Assembly: GCA_034231615.1 (NCBI GenBank)
Contig: CM067315.1
Coordinates: 16,223,513 to 16,287,512, forward strand
Source: Meghimatium bilineatum
Lineage: Eukaryota > Mollusca > Gastropoda > Stylommatophora > Philomycidae
DNA: 64,000 bases
Reading direction: 5' to 3'
The stretch's first letter is position 1, and each line of letters opens with the position of its first letter. Of this stretch, positions 42,701 to 55,514 are shown in pieces. A model generated the notes under the pieces. The model worked only from the letters and a program-made list of their open reading frames with translations. It had not been told where the DNA came from and searched no databases. Position numbers and translations under genes: made by a program.

Positions 42701-43254
42701 CCAGTAGTAGATACCAGTAGTAGATACCAGTAGTAGATACCAGTAGTAGATACAAGTAGTAGATACAAGTCGTAGATACCAGTAGAAGATACAAGTAGTA
42801 GATACCAGTAGTAGATAGCAGTAGTAGATACAAATAGTAGATACCATTAGTAGATACCAGTAGTAGATACCAGTAGTAGATACCAGTAGTAGATACCAGT
42901 AGTAGATACCAGTAGTAGATACCAGTAGTAGATAGAAGTAGTAGATACAAGTAGTAGATACAAGTCGTAGATACCAGTAGTAGATACAAATAGTAGATAC
43001 CAGTAGTAGATACCAGTAGTAGATACCAGTAGTAGATACCAGTAGTAGATACCAGTAGTAGATACCATTAGTAGATAGAAGTAGTAGATACAAGTAGTAG
43101 ATACAAGTCGTAGATACCAGTAGAAGATACAAGTAGTAGATACCAGTAGTAGATACCAGTAGTAGATAACAGTAGTAGATACAAATAGTAGATACCATTA
43201 GTAGATACCAGTAGTAGATACCAGTAGTAGATACCAGTAGTAGATACCAGTAGT
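39704..43254. repeat. 13-bp satellite, array 1 (3,551 bp, ~273 units)
   Basis: Unit ATACCAGTAGTAG with recurrent variants (ataaCagtagtag, atacAagtagtag, ataGAagtagtag, atacAagtCgtag, ataccagtagAag, ataccaTtagtag, ataGcaAtagtag). The minus-strand unit CTACTACTGGTAT has no stop in any frame, giving the long reading YLLLVSTTGIYYW. An 819-bp (63-unit) block is duplicated in tandem: markers at 40,698, 41,003 and 41,042 recur at 41,517, 41,822 and 41,861. Confidence 0.98.
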
Positions 43255-43279
43255 ACGAACATTTCTTGATAGCAAATTT

Positions 43280-43550
43280 TAAGCCAAGACTGATTCCATC
43301 ACCTTTGTGTCCAAGTTGGCAGGCAGCACAGAATGGTTCCGTCACTTTTGTGTCCATGTGGGCAGGCAGCACTGAATGGTTCCATCACCTTTGTGTCCAA
43401 GTGGGCAGGTAGCACAGAATGGTTCCATCACCTTTGTGTCCAAGTGGGCAGGTAGCACAGAATGGTTCCATCACCTGTGTGTCCAAGTGGGCAGGTAGAA
43501 CACTATGGTTCCATCACCTTCGTGTCCAAGTGGGCAGGCAACACACTCTG
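43280..43550. repeat. 43-bp minisatellite in unit 1, ~6 copies
   Basis: GGTTCCATCACCTTTGTGTC plus CAAGTGGGCAGGTAGCACAGAAT. The copies in units 2 and 3 are at 48,979-49,249 and 54,821-55,091. Confidence 0.95.
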
Positions 43551-43974
43551 TTAAACATGCTCTGCAAGACTAAATTACCGTAGACGAGTTTAGAGAGGAA
43601 CACTGGCACACAGAGATGTATATCTACAGAGAGCTTTATGTCATCATTGAGGAGAATTACATCAGTATGTATATATGAAACCGTCCGTACTGTGTAGACA
43701 TGTTTATCTGTCAACAAGAAGAAGATGAGAAATACCTGAGTAATCGCCATCAATAATTGCATTTATTACGATGTTCTTAATCACCACCGTTATTATTGAC
43801 ATCGCAAACCATCATCTATCACACCACCATGGTCCTCAAATTGAATGTGTGCTTTAATTGTTGATTGTTTCATTCCCCAGCTTGATAACTTTTGTCATTT
43901 TAATTACTGACATTTATTGAATGATGATGTGTCAAGAATCACCACTCTCTGTCATTATCAAAATCGTTCTCACA

Positions 43975-44239
43975 CTTTGATTGCACAATTTTCGTTCACA
44001 CACGCACTCAATATTACTGTCCAATGTGCGTGCACACCCGTTCTCACTATCTCTGTATAATGAGTGTGCACACAAGCTCTCAGTGTCACTGTCCAATCAT
44101 TGTGCACACCAGTTCTCACTTTTACTGCCCAATGTGCGTCCACGCTCTTTCTTACTATCCACTGTCCAATGTGAGTGCACAACAGTTACTATTATCACTG
44201 TCCATTGCGCGTACAAAAATGTTCTCACTACCACTGCTC
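43975..44239. repeat. Diverged edge of the 36-bp satellite in unit 1
   Basis: About seven diverged units with GTTCTCACTAT..CTGTCCAATG words. The same edge occurs at 49,674-49,938 and, joined to the main array, at 55,515-55,780. Confidence 0.9.
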
Positions 44240-46418
44240 AATATCTCATACCCGTACGGCATTAATAAATTCTATGGCTTACTTTACTTTACTGCTAAAT
44301 TACTAAATTATATCAATAATTCAGCGAACGCACTGCTATATTATATTATTAAATTTCAAAACAATGTACATCTACACCAATAGAAAAAAACAATTTTGCA
44401 GAATATACTACATAATTGCGGGTAACCCTCCCCCCACCCGGCTTTAGAGCGTTATGACTAATCCAAGCTATTTAAATAGTGTATAAAAACATTATTGTTT
44501 ACATCAACTTTTGTTAAACTATTCCTCCGCCCTCTCCCTTCTCCTTTGCTGACAGCTGTCAAACTTATTCCGACCCTCTCCCCCCTCCCCCTCTAAATTG
44601 TTGACGTTACTTATGGACATCCTCTTATTGCTTGAAGGTACGGATTTACGTGCTATGATCGGTGCTCTCGTCAGACGTTGTGTCGCTCTTTTAGGGGAAG
44701 AAATAATTTTGAATATTGGGTAACTCGAGTTCACTGAAGTAAATCCTCTATGCATTTCCAAAATACGAACACGTCAAAGAGATGTTTATCATGGAGGTCG
44801 TTGGGCTAGAATTAACTTTAGCACTGTATGCATAAATTGTATGATTAAAAGCATTGATAATATAATTATATTAACGTCAACTGCATAAAGAGAGTAGACT
44901 TTATCAAAAGAGTTGATTTTTATTTAAAATATATATAAACTTCAAACATGAAGCATACATTAATCTCGCGTGGCATTCCTAGTCCTTGTGTGTGTGTGCT
45001 AGAAAACATGAATGGGTGCGTGTGTGTGTGTGTGTGTTAGTGTTTGCGTATTCGTGTGATCGTCTTTCTCGTTTTCATGCTCTTGTGTGCATGTTTGTCT
45101 GCTTTGTTTGTGATTGTTCAATCATGTGTTTGTGCTTTTTCACTAATCTAATATAATTCGTTTTATTGTGTGATATTATTCGTGCTAGTGTGATATTATT
45201 CGTGCTAGTGAGATATTATTCGTGTTAGTGTGTAATAATATTTGTGCTAGAGTGTGATTTTATTCGTGCTAGTGTGTGATATTAGTTGTGCTAGTGTGTA
45301 ATAATATTTGTGTTAGAGTGTGATATTATTCGTGCTAGTGTGATATTATTCGTGCTAGTGTGTAATAATATTTGTGCTAGAGTGTGATAGTATTCGTGCT
45401 AGTGTGTAATATTATTTGTGCTAGTGTGATACGTTTCCATTTTTACTGTAACATATGTTTTAATGTGGAAAAATATGTGCGAACGTATATGTGTACAAAA
45501 ACGTGTCGGTGTTTATGTGTATTAACGTGTGGAAAAATGTAAGAATGTGTATATTCCATGGCCATCTAACTACAAGGATAATTATAGTTATAGATTATAA
45601 TAGAAGGCATTGCCACGTCACATGAACAGTTGGTTATAAGACATACACTTACGGAATTACTTTTAAATCACTGATATTTCCTATATGTTTTTGCTATACT
45701 GATGAAAATATGTCATATTGGTTATATAATCCTTGAATAATTTTCTCTATCAGCGCCGTAGATACGTATTCATTAAGGGAGTTGTTATCTTTAAACGAAG
45801 GAAATTTTACCATTATATTCGTGAGTAATTATACTTTCATGTATATGACATTTTGATGACTTTTTGGAAATCGCTACAGGGTCGAAGGGAAGAATGAATC
45901 TTCCCCAACTCTGCAGTTTACGGATTTATTGCCCAGTATAGCCATAAAATGTATCATCTTGAAGACAAACGACCATACCTACACTGTAGAAACGTGAATA
46001 GAAAACATATGGTAGGTTTTCCTTAGTGGAGTGGTTAAGCCATTCACCATGTTCTCACGCGATAGAAGAATCGAATCTTTCTCATTACGTATTGTTTACA
46101 GTTTAGAGCGTTTTGGAGATCCCTGGTGTTTATCGAGTGAAGGTATATGGTGATATCTTAGTTGTCCTATTGACATGAATCTTTCCTCTTTGTTGAGAAT
46201 AACGGTGTATATATGGTAAAACCCGAGTACAATGCAGTCAATCATCTAACCTTCTCAACCTTTTCAAAATTAGGTAGACATTACCTCATGGAGGTCACTC
46301 CTTGAAGTGGAGATGCGACTTAGTTTTGTCAACATAGGGTGGAAACTAAGATTGATCGGATCCTTTCTGACAACGAGGAGGAACGCAGTCGTACTAAGCA
46401 ATCACTGAAGTTGAGGCG

Positions 46419-48953
46419 TAGATACCAGTAGTAGATACAGTAGTAGATACCAGTCGTAGATACCAGTAGTAGATACCAGTAGTAGATACCAGTAGTAGAT
46501 ACCAGTAGTAGATACCAGTCGTACATACACGTCGTAGATACCAGTAGTAGATACCAGTAGTAGATACAATTAGTAGATAACAGTAGTAGATACAAGTCGT
46601 AGATACCAGTAGTAGATACCAGTAGTAAATACAAATAGTAGATACCAGTAGTAGATACCTGTAGTAGATACCAGTAGTAGATAGCAATAGTAGATACCAG
46701 TAGTAGATACCTGTAGTAGATAACAGTAGTAGATAGCAATAGTAGATACCAGTAGAAGATACCTGTAGTAGATACCAGTAGTAGATACCAGTAGTAGATA
46801 CCAGTAGTAGATACCAGTAGTAGATAGCAATAGTAGATACAAGTCGTAGATACAAGTAGTAGATACAAGTAGTAGATACAAGTAGTAGATAGCAATAGTA
46901 GATACAAGTAGTAAATACCAGTAGCAGATACCATTAGTAGATACCATTAGTAGATACCAGTAGTAGATACCAGTAGTAGATACCAGTAGTAGATACCAGT
47001 AGTAGATACCAGTAGTAGATACCAGTAGTAGATACCAGTAGTAGATAGAAGTAGTAGATACAAGTCGTAGATACCAGTAGAAGATACAAGTAGTAGATAA
47101 CAGTAGTAGATACCAGTAGTAGATACCAGTAGTAGATACCCGTAGTAGATACCAGTAGTAGATACCAGTAGTAGATACCAGTAGTATATAGAAGTAGTAG
47201 ATACCAGTAGTAGATACCATTAGTAGTTACCAGTAGTAGATACCAGTAGTAGATACCAGTAGTAGATACCAGTAGTAGATACCAATAGTAGATACCAGTA
47301 GTAGATACCAGTAGTAGATAGAAGTAGTAGATACAAGTAGTAGATACAAGTCGTAGATACCAGTAGAAGATGCAAGTAGTAGATACCAGTAGTAGATAAC
47401 AGTAGTAGATACAAATAGTAGATACCAGTAGTAGATACCAGTAGTAGATACCAGTAGTAGATACCAGTAGTAGATACCAGTAGTAGATACCAGTAGTAGA
47501 TAACAGTAGTAGATACCAGTAGAAGATACAAGTAGAAGATACCAGTAGTAGATAACAGTAGTAGATAACAGTAGTAGATACCAGTAGTAGATACCAGTAG
47601 TAGATACCAGTAGTAGATACCAGTAGTAGATACCAGTAGTAGATAACAGTAGTAGATACCAGTAGAAGATACAAGTAGTAGATACCAGTAGTAGATAACA
47701 GTAGTAGATACCAGTAGTAGATACCAGTAGTAGATACAAGTAGTAGATACAAGTCGTAGATACCAGTAGAAGATACAAGTAGAAGATACAAGTAGTAGAT
47801 ACCAGTAGTAGATAACAGTAGTAGATACCAGTAGTAGATACCAGTAGTAGATACCAGTAGTAGATACCAGTAGTAGATACTAGTAGTAGATAACAGTAGT
47901 AGATACCAGTAGAAGATACAAGTATTAGATACCAGTAGTAGATAACAGTAGTAGATAACAGTATTAGATACCAGTAGTAGATACCAGTAGTAGATACCAG
48001 TAGTAGATACCAGTAGTAGATAACAGTAGTAGATACCAGTAGAAGATACAAGTAGTAGATACCAGTAGTAGATAACAGTAGTAGATACCAGTAGTAGATA
48101 CCAGTAGTAGATAACAGTAGTAGATACAAATAGTAGATAGCAGTAGTAGATACCAGTAGTAGATACAAGTCGTAGATACCAGTAGTAGATACCAGTAGTA
48201 GATACCATTAGTAGATACCAGTAGTAGATACCAGTAGTAGATACCAGTAGTAGATACCAGTAGTAGATACCAGTAGTAGATAGAAGTAGTAGATACAAGT
48301 AGTAGATACAAGTCGTAGATACCAGTAGAAGATACAAGTAGTAGATACCAGTAGTAGATACCAGTAGTAGATACCAGTAGTAGATACCAGTAGTAGATAC
48401 CAGTAGTAGATACCAGTAGTAGATACCAGTAGTAGATACAAGTAGTAGATACAAGTCGTAGATACCAGTAGAAGATACAAGTAGTAGATACCAGTAGTAG
48501 ATAGCAGTAGTAGATACAAATAGTAGATACCATTAGTAGATACCAGTAGTAGATACCAGTAGTAGATACCAGTAGTAGATACCAGTAGTAGATACCAGTA
48601 GTAGATACCAGTAGTAGATACCAGTAGTAGATAGAAGTAGTAGATACAAGTAGTAGATACAAGTCGTAGATACCAGTAGTAGATACAAATAGTAGATACC
48701 AGTAGTAGATACCAGTAGTAGATACCAGTAGTAGATACCAGTAGTAGATACCAGTAGTAGATACCATTAGTAGATAGAAGTAGTAGATACAAGTAGTAGA
48801 TACAAGTCGTAGATACCAGTAGAAGATACAAGTAGTAGATACCAGTAGTAGATACCAGTAGTAGATAACAGTAGTAGATACAAATAGTAGATACCATTAG
48901 TAGATACCAGTAGTAGATACCAGTAGTAGATACCAGTAGTAGATACCAGTAGT
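46419..48953. repeat. 13-bp satellite, array 2 (2,535 bp, ~195 units)
   Basis: Same unit and variants as array 1, 1,016 bp shorter. That is essentially the whole length difference between copies 1 and 2. Confidence 0.97.
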
Positions 48954-48978
48954 ACGAACATTTCTTGATAGCAAATTT

Positions 48979-49249
48979 TAAGCCAAGACTGATTCCATCA
49001 CCTTTGTGTCCAAGTTGGCAGGCAGCACAGAATGGTTCCGTCACTTTTGTGTCCATGTGGGCAGGCAGCACTGAATGGTTCCATCACCTTTGTGTCCAAG
49101 TGGGCAGGTAGCACAGAATGGTTCCATCACCTTTGTGTCCAAGTGGGCAGGTAGCACAGAATGGTTCCATCACCTGTGTGTCCAAGTGGGCAGGTAGAAC
49201 ACTATGGTTCCATCACCTTCGTGTCCAAGTGGGCAGGCAACACACTCTG
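48979..49249. repeat. 43-bp minisatellite in unit 2
   Basis: Identical layout to 43,280-43,550. Confidence 0.95.
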
Positions 49250-52117
49250 TTAAACATGCTCTGCAAGACTAAATTACCGTAGACGAGTTTAGAGAGGAAC
49301 ACTGGCACACAGAGATGTATATCTACAGAGAGCTTTATGTCATCATTGAGGAGAATTACATCAGTATGTATATATGAAACCGTCCGTACTGTGTAGACAT
49401 GTTTATCTGTCAACAAGAAGAAGATGAGAAATACCTGAGTAATCGCCATCAATAATTGCATTTATTACGATGTTCTTAATCACCACCGTTATTATTGACA
49501 TCGCAAACCATCATCTATCACACCACCATGGTCCTCAAATTGAATGTGTGCTTTAATTGTTGATTGTTTCATTCCCCAGCTTGATAACTTTTGTCATTTT
49601 AATTACTGACATTTATTGAATGATGATGTGTCAAGAATCACCACTCTCTGTCATTATCAAAATCGTTCTCACACTTTGATTGCACAATTTTCGTTCACAC
49701 ACGCACTCAATATTACTGTCCAATGTGCGTGCACACCCGTTCTCACTATCTCTGTATAATGAGTGTGCACACAAGCTCTCAGTGTCACTGTCCAATCATT
49801 GTGCACACCAGTTCTCACTTTTACTGCCCAATGTGCGTCCACGCTCTTTCTTACTATCCACTGTCCAATGTGAGTGCACAACAGTTACTATTATCACTGT
49901 CCATTGCGCGTACAAAAATGTTCTCACTACCACTGCTCAATATCTCATACCCGTACGGCATTAATAAATTCTATGGCTTACTTTACTTTACTGCTAAATT
50001 ACTAAATTATATCAATAATTCAGCGAACGCACTGCTATATTATATTATTAAATTTCAAAACAATGTACATCTACACCAATAGAAAAAAACAATTTTGCAG
50101 AATATACTACATAATTGCGGGTAACCCTCCCCCCACCCGGCTTTAGAGCGTTATGACTAATCCAAGCTATTTAAATAGTGTATAAAAACATTATTGTTTA
50201 CATCAACTTTTGTTAAACTATTCCTCCGCCCTCTCCCTTCTCCTTTGCTGACAGCTGTCAAACTTATTCCGACCCTCTCCCCCCTCCCCCTCTAAATTGT
50301 TGACGTTACTTATGGACATCCTCTTATTGCTTGAAGGTACGGATTTACGTGCTATGATCGGTGCTCTCGTCAGACGTTGTGTCGCTCTTTTAGGGGAAGA
50401 AATAATTTTGAATATTGGGTAACTCGAGTTCACTGAAGTAAATCCTCTATGCATTTCCAAAATACGAACACGTCAAAGAGATGTTTATCATGGAGGTCGT
50501 TGGGCTAGAATTAACTTTAGCACTGTATGCATAAATTGTATGATTAAAAGCATTGATAATATAATTATATTAACGTCAACTGCATAAAGAGAGTAGACTT
50601 TATCAAAAGAGTTGATTTTTATTTAAAATATATATAAACTTCAAACATGAAGCATACATTAATCTCGCGTGGCATTCCTAGTCCTTGTGTGTGTGTGCTA
50701 GAAAACATGAATGGGTGCGTGTGTGTGTGTGTGTGTTAGTGTTTGCGTATTCGTGTGATCGTCTTTCTCGTTTTCATGCTCTTGTGTGCATGTTTGTCTG
50801 CTTTGTTTGTGATTGTTCAATCATGTGTTTGTGCTTTTTCACTAATCTAATATAATTCGTTTTATTGTGTGATATTATTCGTGCTAGTGTGATATTATTC
50901 GTGCTAGTGAGATATTATTCGTGTTAGTGTGTAATAATATTTGTGCTAGAGTGTGATTTTATTCGTGCTAGTGTGTGATATTAGTTGTGCTAGTGTGTAA
51001 TAATATTTGTGTTAGAGTGTGATATTATTCGTGCTAGTGTGATATTATTCGTGCTAGTGTGTAATAATATTTGTGCTAGAGTGTGATAGTATTCGTGCTA
51101 GTGTGTAATATTATTTGTGCTAGTGTGATACGTTTCCATTTTTACTGTAACATATGTTTTAATGTGGAAAAATATGTGCGAACGTATATGTGTACAAAAA
51201 CGTGTCGGTGTTTATGTGTATTAACGTGTGGAAAAATGTAAGAATGTGTATATTCCATGGCCATCTAACTACAAGGATAATTATAGTTATAGATTATAAT
51301 AGAAGGCATTGCCACGTCACATGAACAGTTGGTTATAAGACATACACTTACGGAATTACTTTTAAATCACTGATATTTCCTATATGTTTTTGCTATACTG
51401 ATGAAAATATGTCATATTGGTTATATAATCCTTGAATAATTTTCTCTATCAGCGCCGTAGATACGTATTCATTAAGGGAGTTGTTATCTTTAAACGAAGG
51501 AAATTTTACCATTATATTCGTGAGTAATTATACTTTCATGTATATGACATTTTGATGACTTTTTGGAAATCGCTACAGGGTCGAAGGGAAGAATGAATCT
51601 TCCCCAACTCTGCAGTTTACGGATTTATTGCCCAGTATAGCCATAAAATGTATCATCTTGAAGACAAACGACCATACCTACACTGTAGAAACGTGAATAG
51701 AAAACATATGGTAGGTTTTCCTTAGTGGAGTGGTTAAGCCATTCACCATGTTCTCACGCGATAGAAGAATCGAATCTTTCTCATTACGTATTGTTTACAG
51801 TTTAGAGCGTTTTGGAGATCCCTGGTGTTTATCGAGTGAAGGTATATGGTGATATCTTAGTTGTCCTATTGACATGAATCTTTCCTCTTTGTTGAGAATA
51901 ACGGTGTATATATGGTAAAACCCGAGTACAATGCAGTCAATCATCTAACCTTCTCAACCTTTTCAAAATTAGGTAGACATTACCTCATGGAGGTCACTCC
52001 TTGAAGTGGAGATGCGACTTAGTTTTGTCAACATAGGGTGGAAACTAAGATTGATCGGATCCTTTCTGACAACGAGGAGGAACGCAGTCGTACTAAGCAA
52101 TCACTGAAGTTGAGGCG

Positions 52118-54795
52118 TAGATACCAGTAGTAGATACAGTAGTAGATACCAGTCGTAGATACCAGTAGTAGATACCAGTAGTAGATACCAGTAGTAGATA
52201 CCAGTAGTAGATACCAGTCGTACATACACGTCGTAGATACCAGTAGTAGATACCAGTAGTAGATACAATTAGTAGATAACAGTAGTAGATACAAGTCGTA
52301 GATACCAGTAGTAGATACCAGTAGTAAATACAAATAGTAGATACCAGTAGTAGATACCTGTAGTAGATACCAGTAGTAGATAGCAATAGTAGATACCAGT
52401 AGTAGATACCTGTAGTAGATAACAGTAGTAGATAGCAATAGTAGATACCAGTAGAAGATACCTGTAGTAGATACCAGTAGTAGATACCAGTAGTAGATAC
52501 CAGTAGTAGATACCAGTAGTAGATAGCAATAGTAGATACAAGTCGTAGATACAAGTAGTAGATACAAGTAGTAGATACAAGTAGTAGATAGCAATAGTAG
52601 ATACAAGTAGTAAATACCAGTAGCAGATACCATTAGTAGATACCATTAGTAGATACCAGTAGTAGATACCAGTAGTAGATACCAGTAGTAGATACCAGTA
52701 GTAGATACCAGTAGTAGATACCAGTAGTAGATACCAGTAGTAGATAGAAGTAGTAGATACAAGTCGTAGATACCAGTAGAAGATACAAGTAGTAGATAAC
52801 AGTAGTAGATACCAGTAGTAGATACCAGTAGTAGATACCCGTAGTAGATACCAGTAGTAGATACCAGTAGTAGATACCAGTAGTATATAGAAGTAGTAGA
52901 TACCAGTAGTAGATACCATTAGTAGTTACCAGTAGTAGATACCAGTAGTAGATACCAGTAGTAGATACCAGTAGTAGATACCAATAGTAGATACCAGTAG
53001 TAGATACCAGTAGTAGATAGAAGTAGTAGATACAAGTAGTAGATACAAGTCGTAGATACCAGTAGAAGATGCAAGTAGTAGATACCAGTAGTAGATAACA
53101 GTAGTAGATACAAATAGTAGATACCAGTAGTAGATACCAGTAGTAGATACCAGTAGTAGATACCAGTAGTAGATACCAGTAGTAGATACCAGTAGTAGAT
53201 AACAGTAGTAGATACCAGTAGAAGATACAAGTAGAAGATACCAGTAGTAGATAACAGTAGTAGATAACAGTAGTAGATACCAGTAGTAGATACCAGTAGT
53301 AGATACCAGTAGTAGATACCAGTAGTAGATACCAGTAGTAGATAACAGTAGTAGATACCAGTAGAAGATACAAGTAGTAGATACCAGTAGTAGATAACAG
53401 TAGTAGATACCAGTAGTAGATACCAGTAGTAGATAACAGTAGTAGATACAAATAGTAGATAGCAGTAGTAGATAGCAGTAGTAGATACAAGTCGTAGATA
53501 CCAGTAGTAGATACCAGTAGTAGATACCATTAGTAGATACCAGTAGTAGATACCAGTAGTAGATACCAGTAGTAGATACCAGTAGTAGATACCAGTAGTA
53601 GATACCAGTAGTAGATACCAGCAGTAGATACAAGTAGTAGATACAAGTCGTAGATACCAGTAGAAGATACAAGTAGAAGATACAAGTAGTAGATACCAGT
53701 AGTAGATAACAGTAGTAGATACCAGTAGTAGATACCAGTAGTAGATACCAGTAGTAGATACCAGTAGTAGATACTAGTAGTAGATAACAGTAGTAGATAC
53801 CAGTAGAAGATACAAGTATTAGATACCAGTAGTAGATAACAGTAGTAGATAACAGTAGTAGATACCAGTAGTAGATACCAGTAGTAGATACCAGTAGTAG
53901 ATACCAGTAGTAGATAACAGTAGTAGATACCAGTAGAAGATACAAGTAGTAGATACTAGTAGTAGATAACAGTAGTAGATACCAGTAGTAGATACCAGTA
54001 GTAGATAACAGTAGTAGATACAAATAGTAGATAGCAGTAGTAGATACCAGTAGTAGATACAAGTCGTAGATACCAGTAGTAGATACCAGTAGTAGATACC
54101 ATTAGTAGATACCAGTAGTAGATACCAGTAGTAGATACCAGTAGTAGATACCAGTAGTAGATAGAAGTAGTAGATACAAGTAGTAGATACAAGTCGTAGA
54201 TACCAGTAGAAGATACCAGTAGTAGATACCAGTAGTAGATACCAGTAGTAGATACCAGTAGTAGATACCAGTAGTAGATACCAGTAGTAGATACAAGTAG
54301 TAGATACAAGTCGTAGATACCAGTAGAAGATACAAGTAGTAGATACCAGTAGTAGATAGCAGTAGTAGATACAAATAGTAGATACCATTAGTAGATACCA
54401 GTAGTAGATACCAGTAGTAGATACCAGTAGTAGATACCAGTAGTAGATACCAGTAGTAGATACCAGTAGTAGATAGAAGTAGTAGATACAAGTAGTAGAT
54501 ACAAGTCGTAGATACCAGTAGTAGATACAAATAGTAGATACCAGTAGTAGATACCAGTAGTAGATACCAGTAGTAGATACCAGTAGTAGATACCAGTAGT
54601 AGATACCATTAGTAGATACAAGTAGTAGATACAAGTAGTAGATACAAGTCGTAGATACCAGTAGAAGATACAAGTAGTAGATACCAGTAGTAGATACCAG
54701 TAGTAGATAACAGTAGTAGATACAAATAGTAGATACCATTAGTAGATACCAGTAGTAGATACCAGTAGTAGATACCAGTAGTAGATACCAGTAGT
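52118..54795. repeat. 13-bp satellite, array 3 (2,678 bp, 206 units)
   Basis: Starts like array 2 and ends with private variants. The extra 143 bp relative to array 2 is exactly 11 units. Confidence 0.97.
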
Positions 54796-54820
54796 ACGAA
54801 CATTTCTTGATAGCAAATTT

Positions 54821-55091
54821 TAAGCCAAGACTGATTCCATCACCTTTGTGTCCAAGTTGGCAGGCAGCACAGAATGGTTCCGTCACTTTTGTGTCCATGT
54901 GGGCAGGCAGCACTGAATGGTTCCATCACCTTTGTGTCCAAGTGGGCAGGTAGCACAGAATGGTTCCATCACCTTTGTGTCCAAGTGGGCAGGTAGCACA
55001 GAATGGTTCCATCACCTGTGTGTCCAAGTGGGCAGGTAGAACACTATGGTTCCATCACCTTCGTGTCCAAGTGGGCAGGCAACACACTCTG
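54821..55091. repeat. 43-bp minisatellite in unit 3
   Basis: Same layout as in units 1 and 2. Confidence 0.95.
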
Positions 55092-55514
55092 TTAAACATG
55101 CTCTGCAAGACTAAATTACCGTAGACGAGTTTAGAGAGGAACACTGGCACACAGAGATGTATATCTACAGAGAGCTTTATGTCATCATTGAGGAGAATTA
55201 CATCAGTATGTATATATGAAACCGTCCGTACTGTGTAGACATGTTTATCTGTCAACAAGAAGAAGATGAGAAATACCTGAGTAATCGCCATCAATAATTG
55301 CATTTATTACGATGTTCTTAATCACCACCGTTATTATTGACATCGCAAACCATCATCTATCACACCACCATGGTCCTCAAATTGAATGTGTGCTTTAATT
55401 GTTGATTGTTTCATTCCCCAGCTTGATAACTTTTGTCATTTTAATTACTGACATTTATTGAATGATGATGTGTCAAGAATCACCACTCTCTGTCATTATC
55501 AAAATCGTTCTCAC

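Larger units (their letters stand above)
37526..44239. repeat. Macro-unit copy 1 (6,714 bp)
   Basis: First of three tandem copies; AATATCTCATACCCG recurs at 44,240 and 49,939. Contents: SINE 3' end, about 2.1 kb of low-copy DNA, 13-bp satellite, 43-bp minisatellite, about 0.4 kb of low-copy DNA and seven diverged 36-bp units. Its left half carries private bases (gaaGctacAg; caatGatgtg; acatTtgt; gtcAgtg). Its right half matches copy 2. Confidence 0.95.
44240..49938. repeat. Macro-unit copy 2 (5,699 bp), apparent recombinant
   Basis: Left half matches copy 3 (gaaGGtacGg; caatCatgtg; acatAtgt; satellite start with a shortened 12-bp unit). Right half matches copy 1 (…ttagtagataGaagtag; cacacaCgcactCaat; ctTttactgcc). 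Copies 2 and 3 stay in register, offset 5,699, until about 47,727. Confidence 0.93.

Noticed and set aside
40423-42768. 781-codon minus-strand frame and similar long frames in the three 13-bp arrays
   Set aside because: Pure product of a stop-free 13-bp unit read in rotating frames; no start context, no non-repeat sequence, and equally open in all minus frames.
12612-43254. Possible common origin of the 13-, 26- and 39-bp repeats
   Set aside because: Unit lengths are multiples of 13, but the sequences do not align beyond a short ACCA/AGTAG word.
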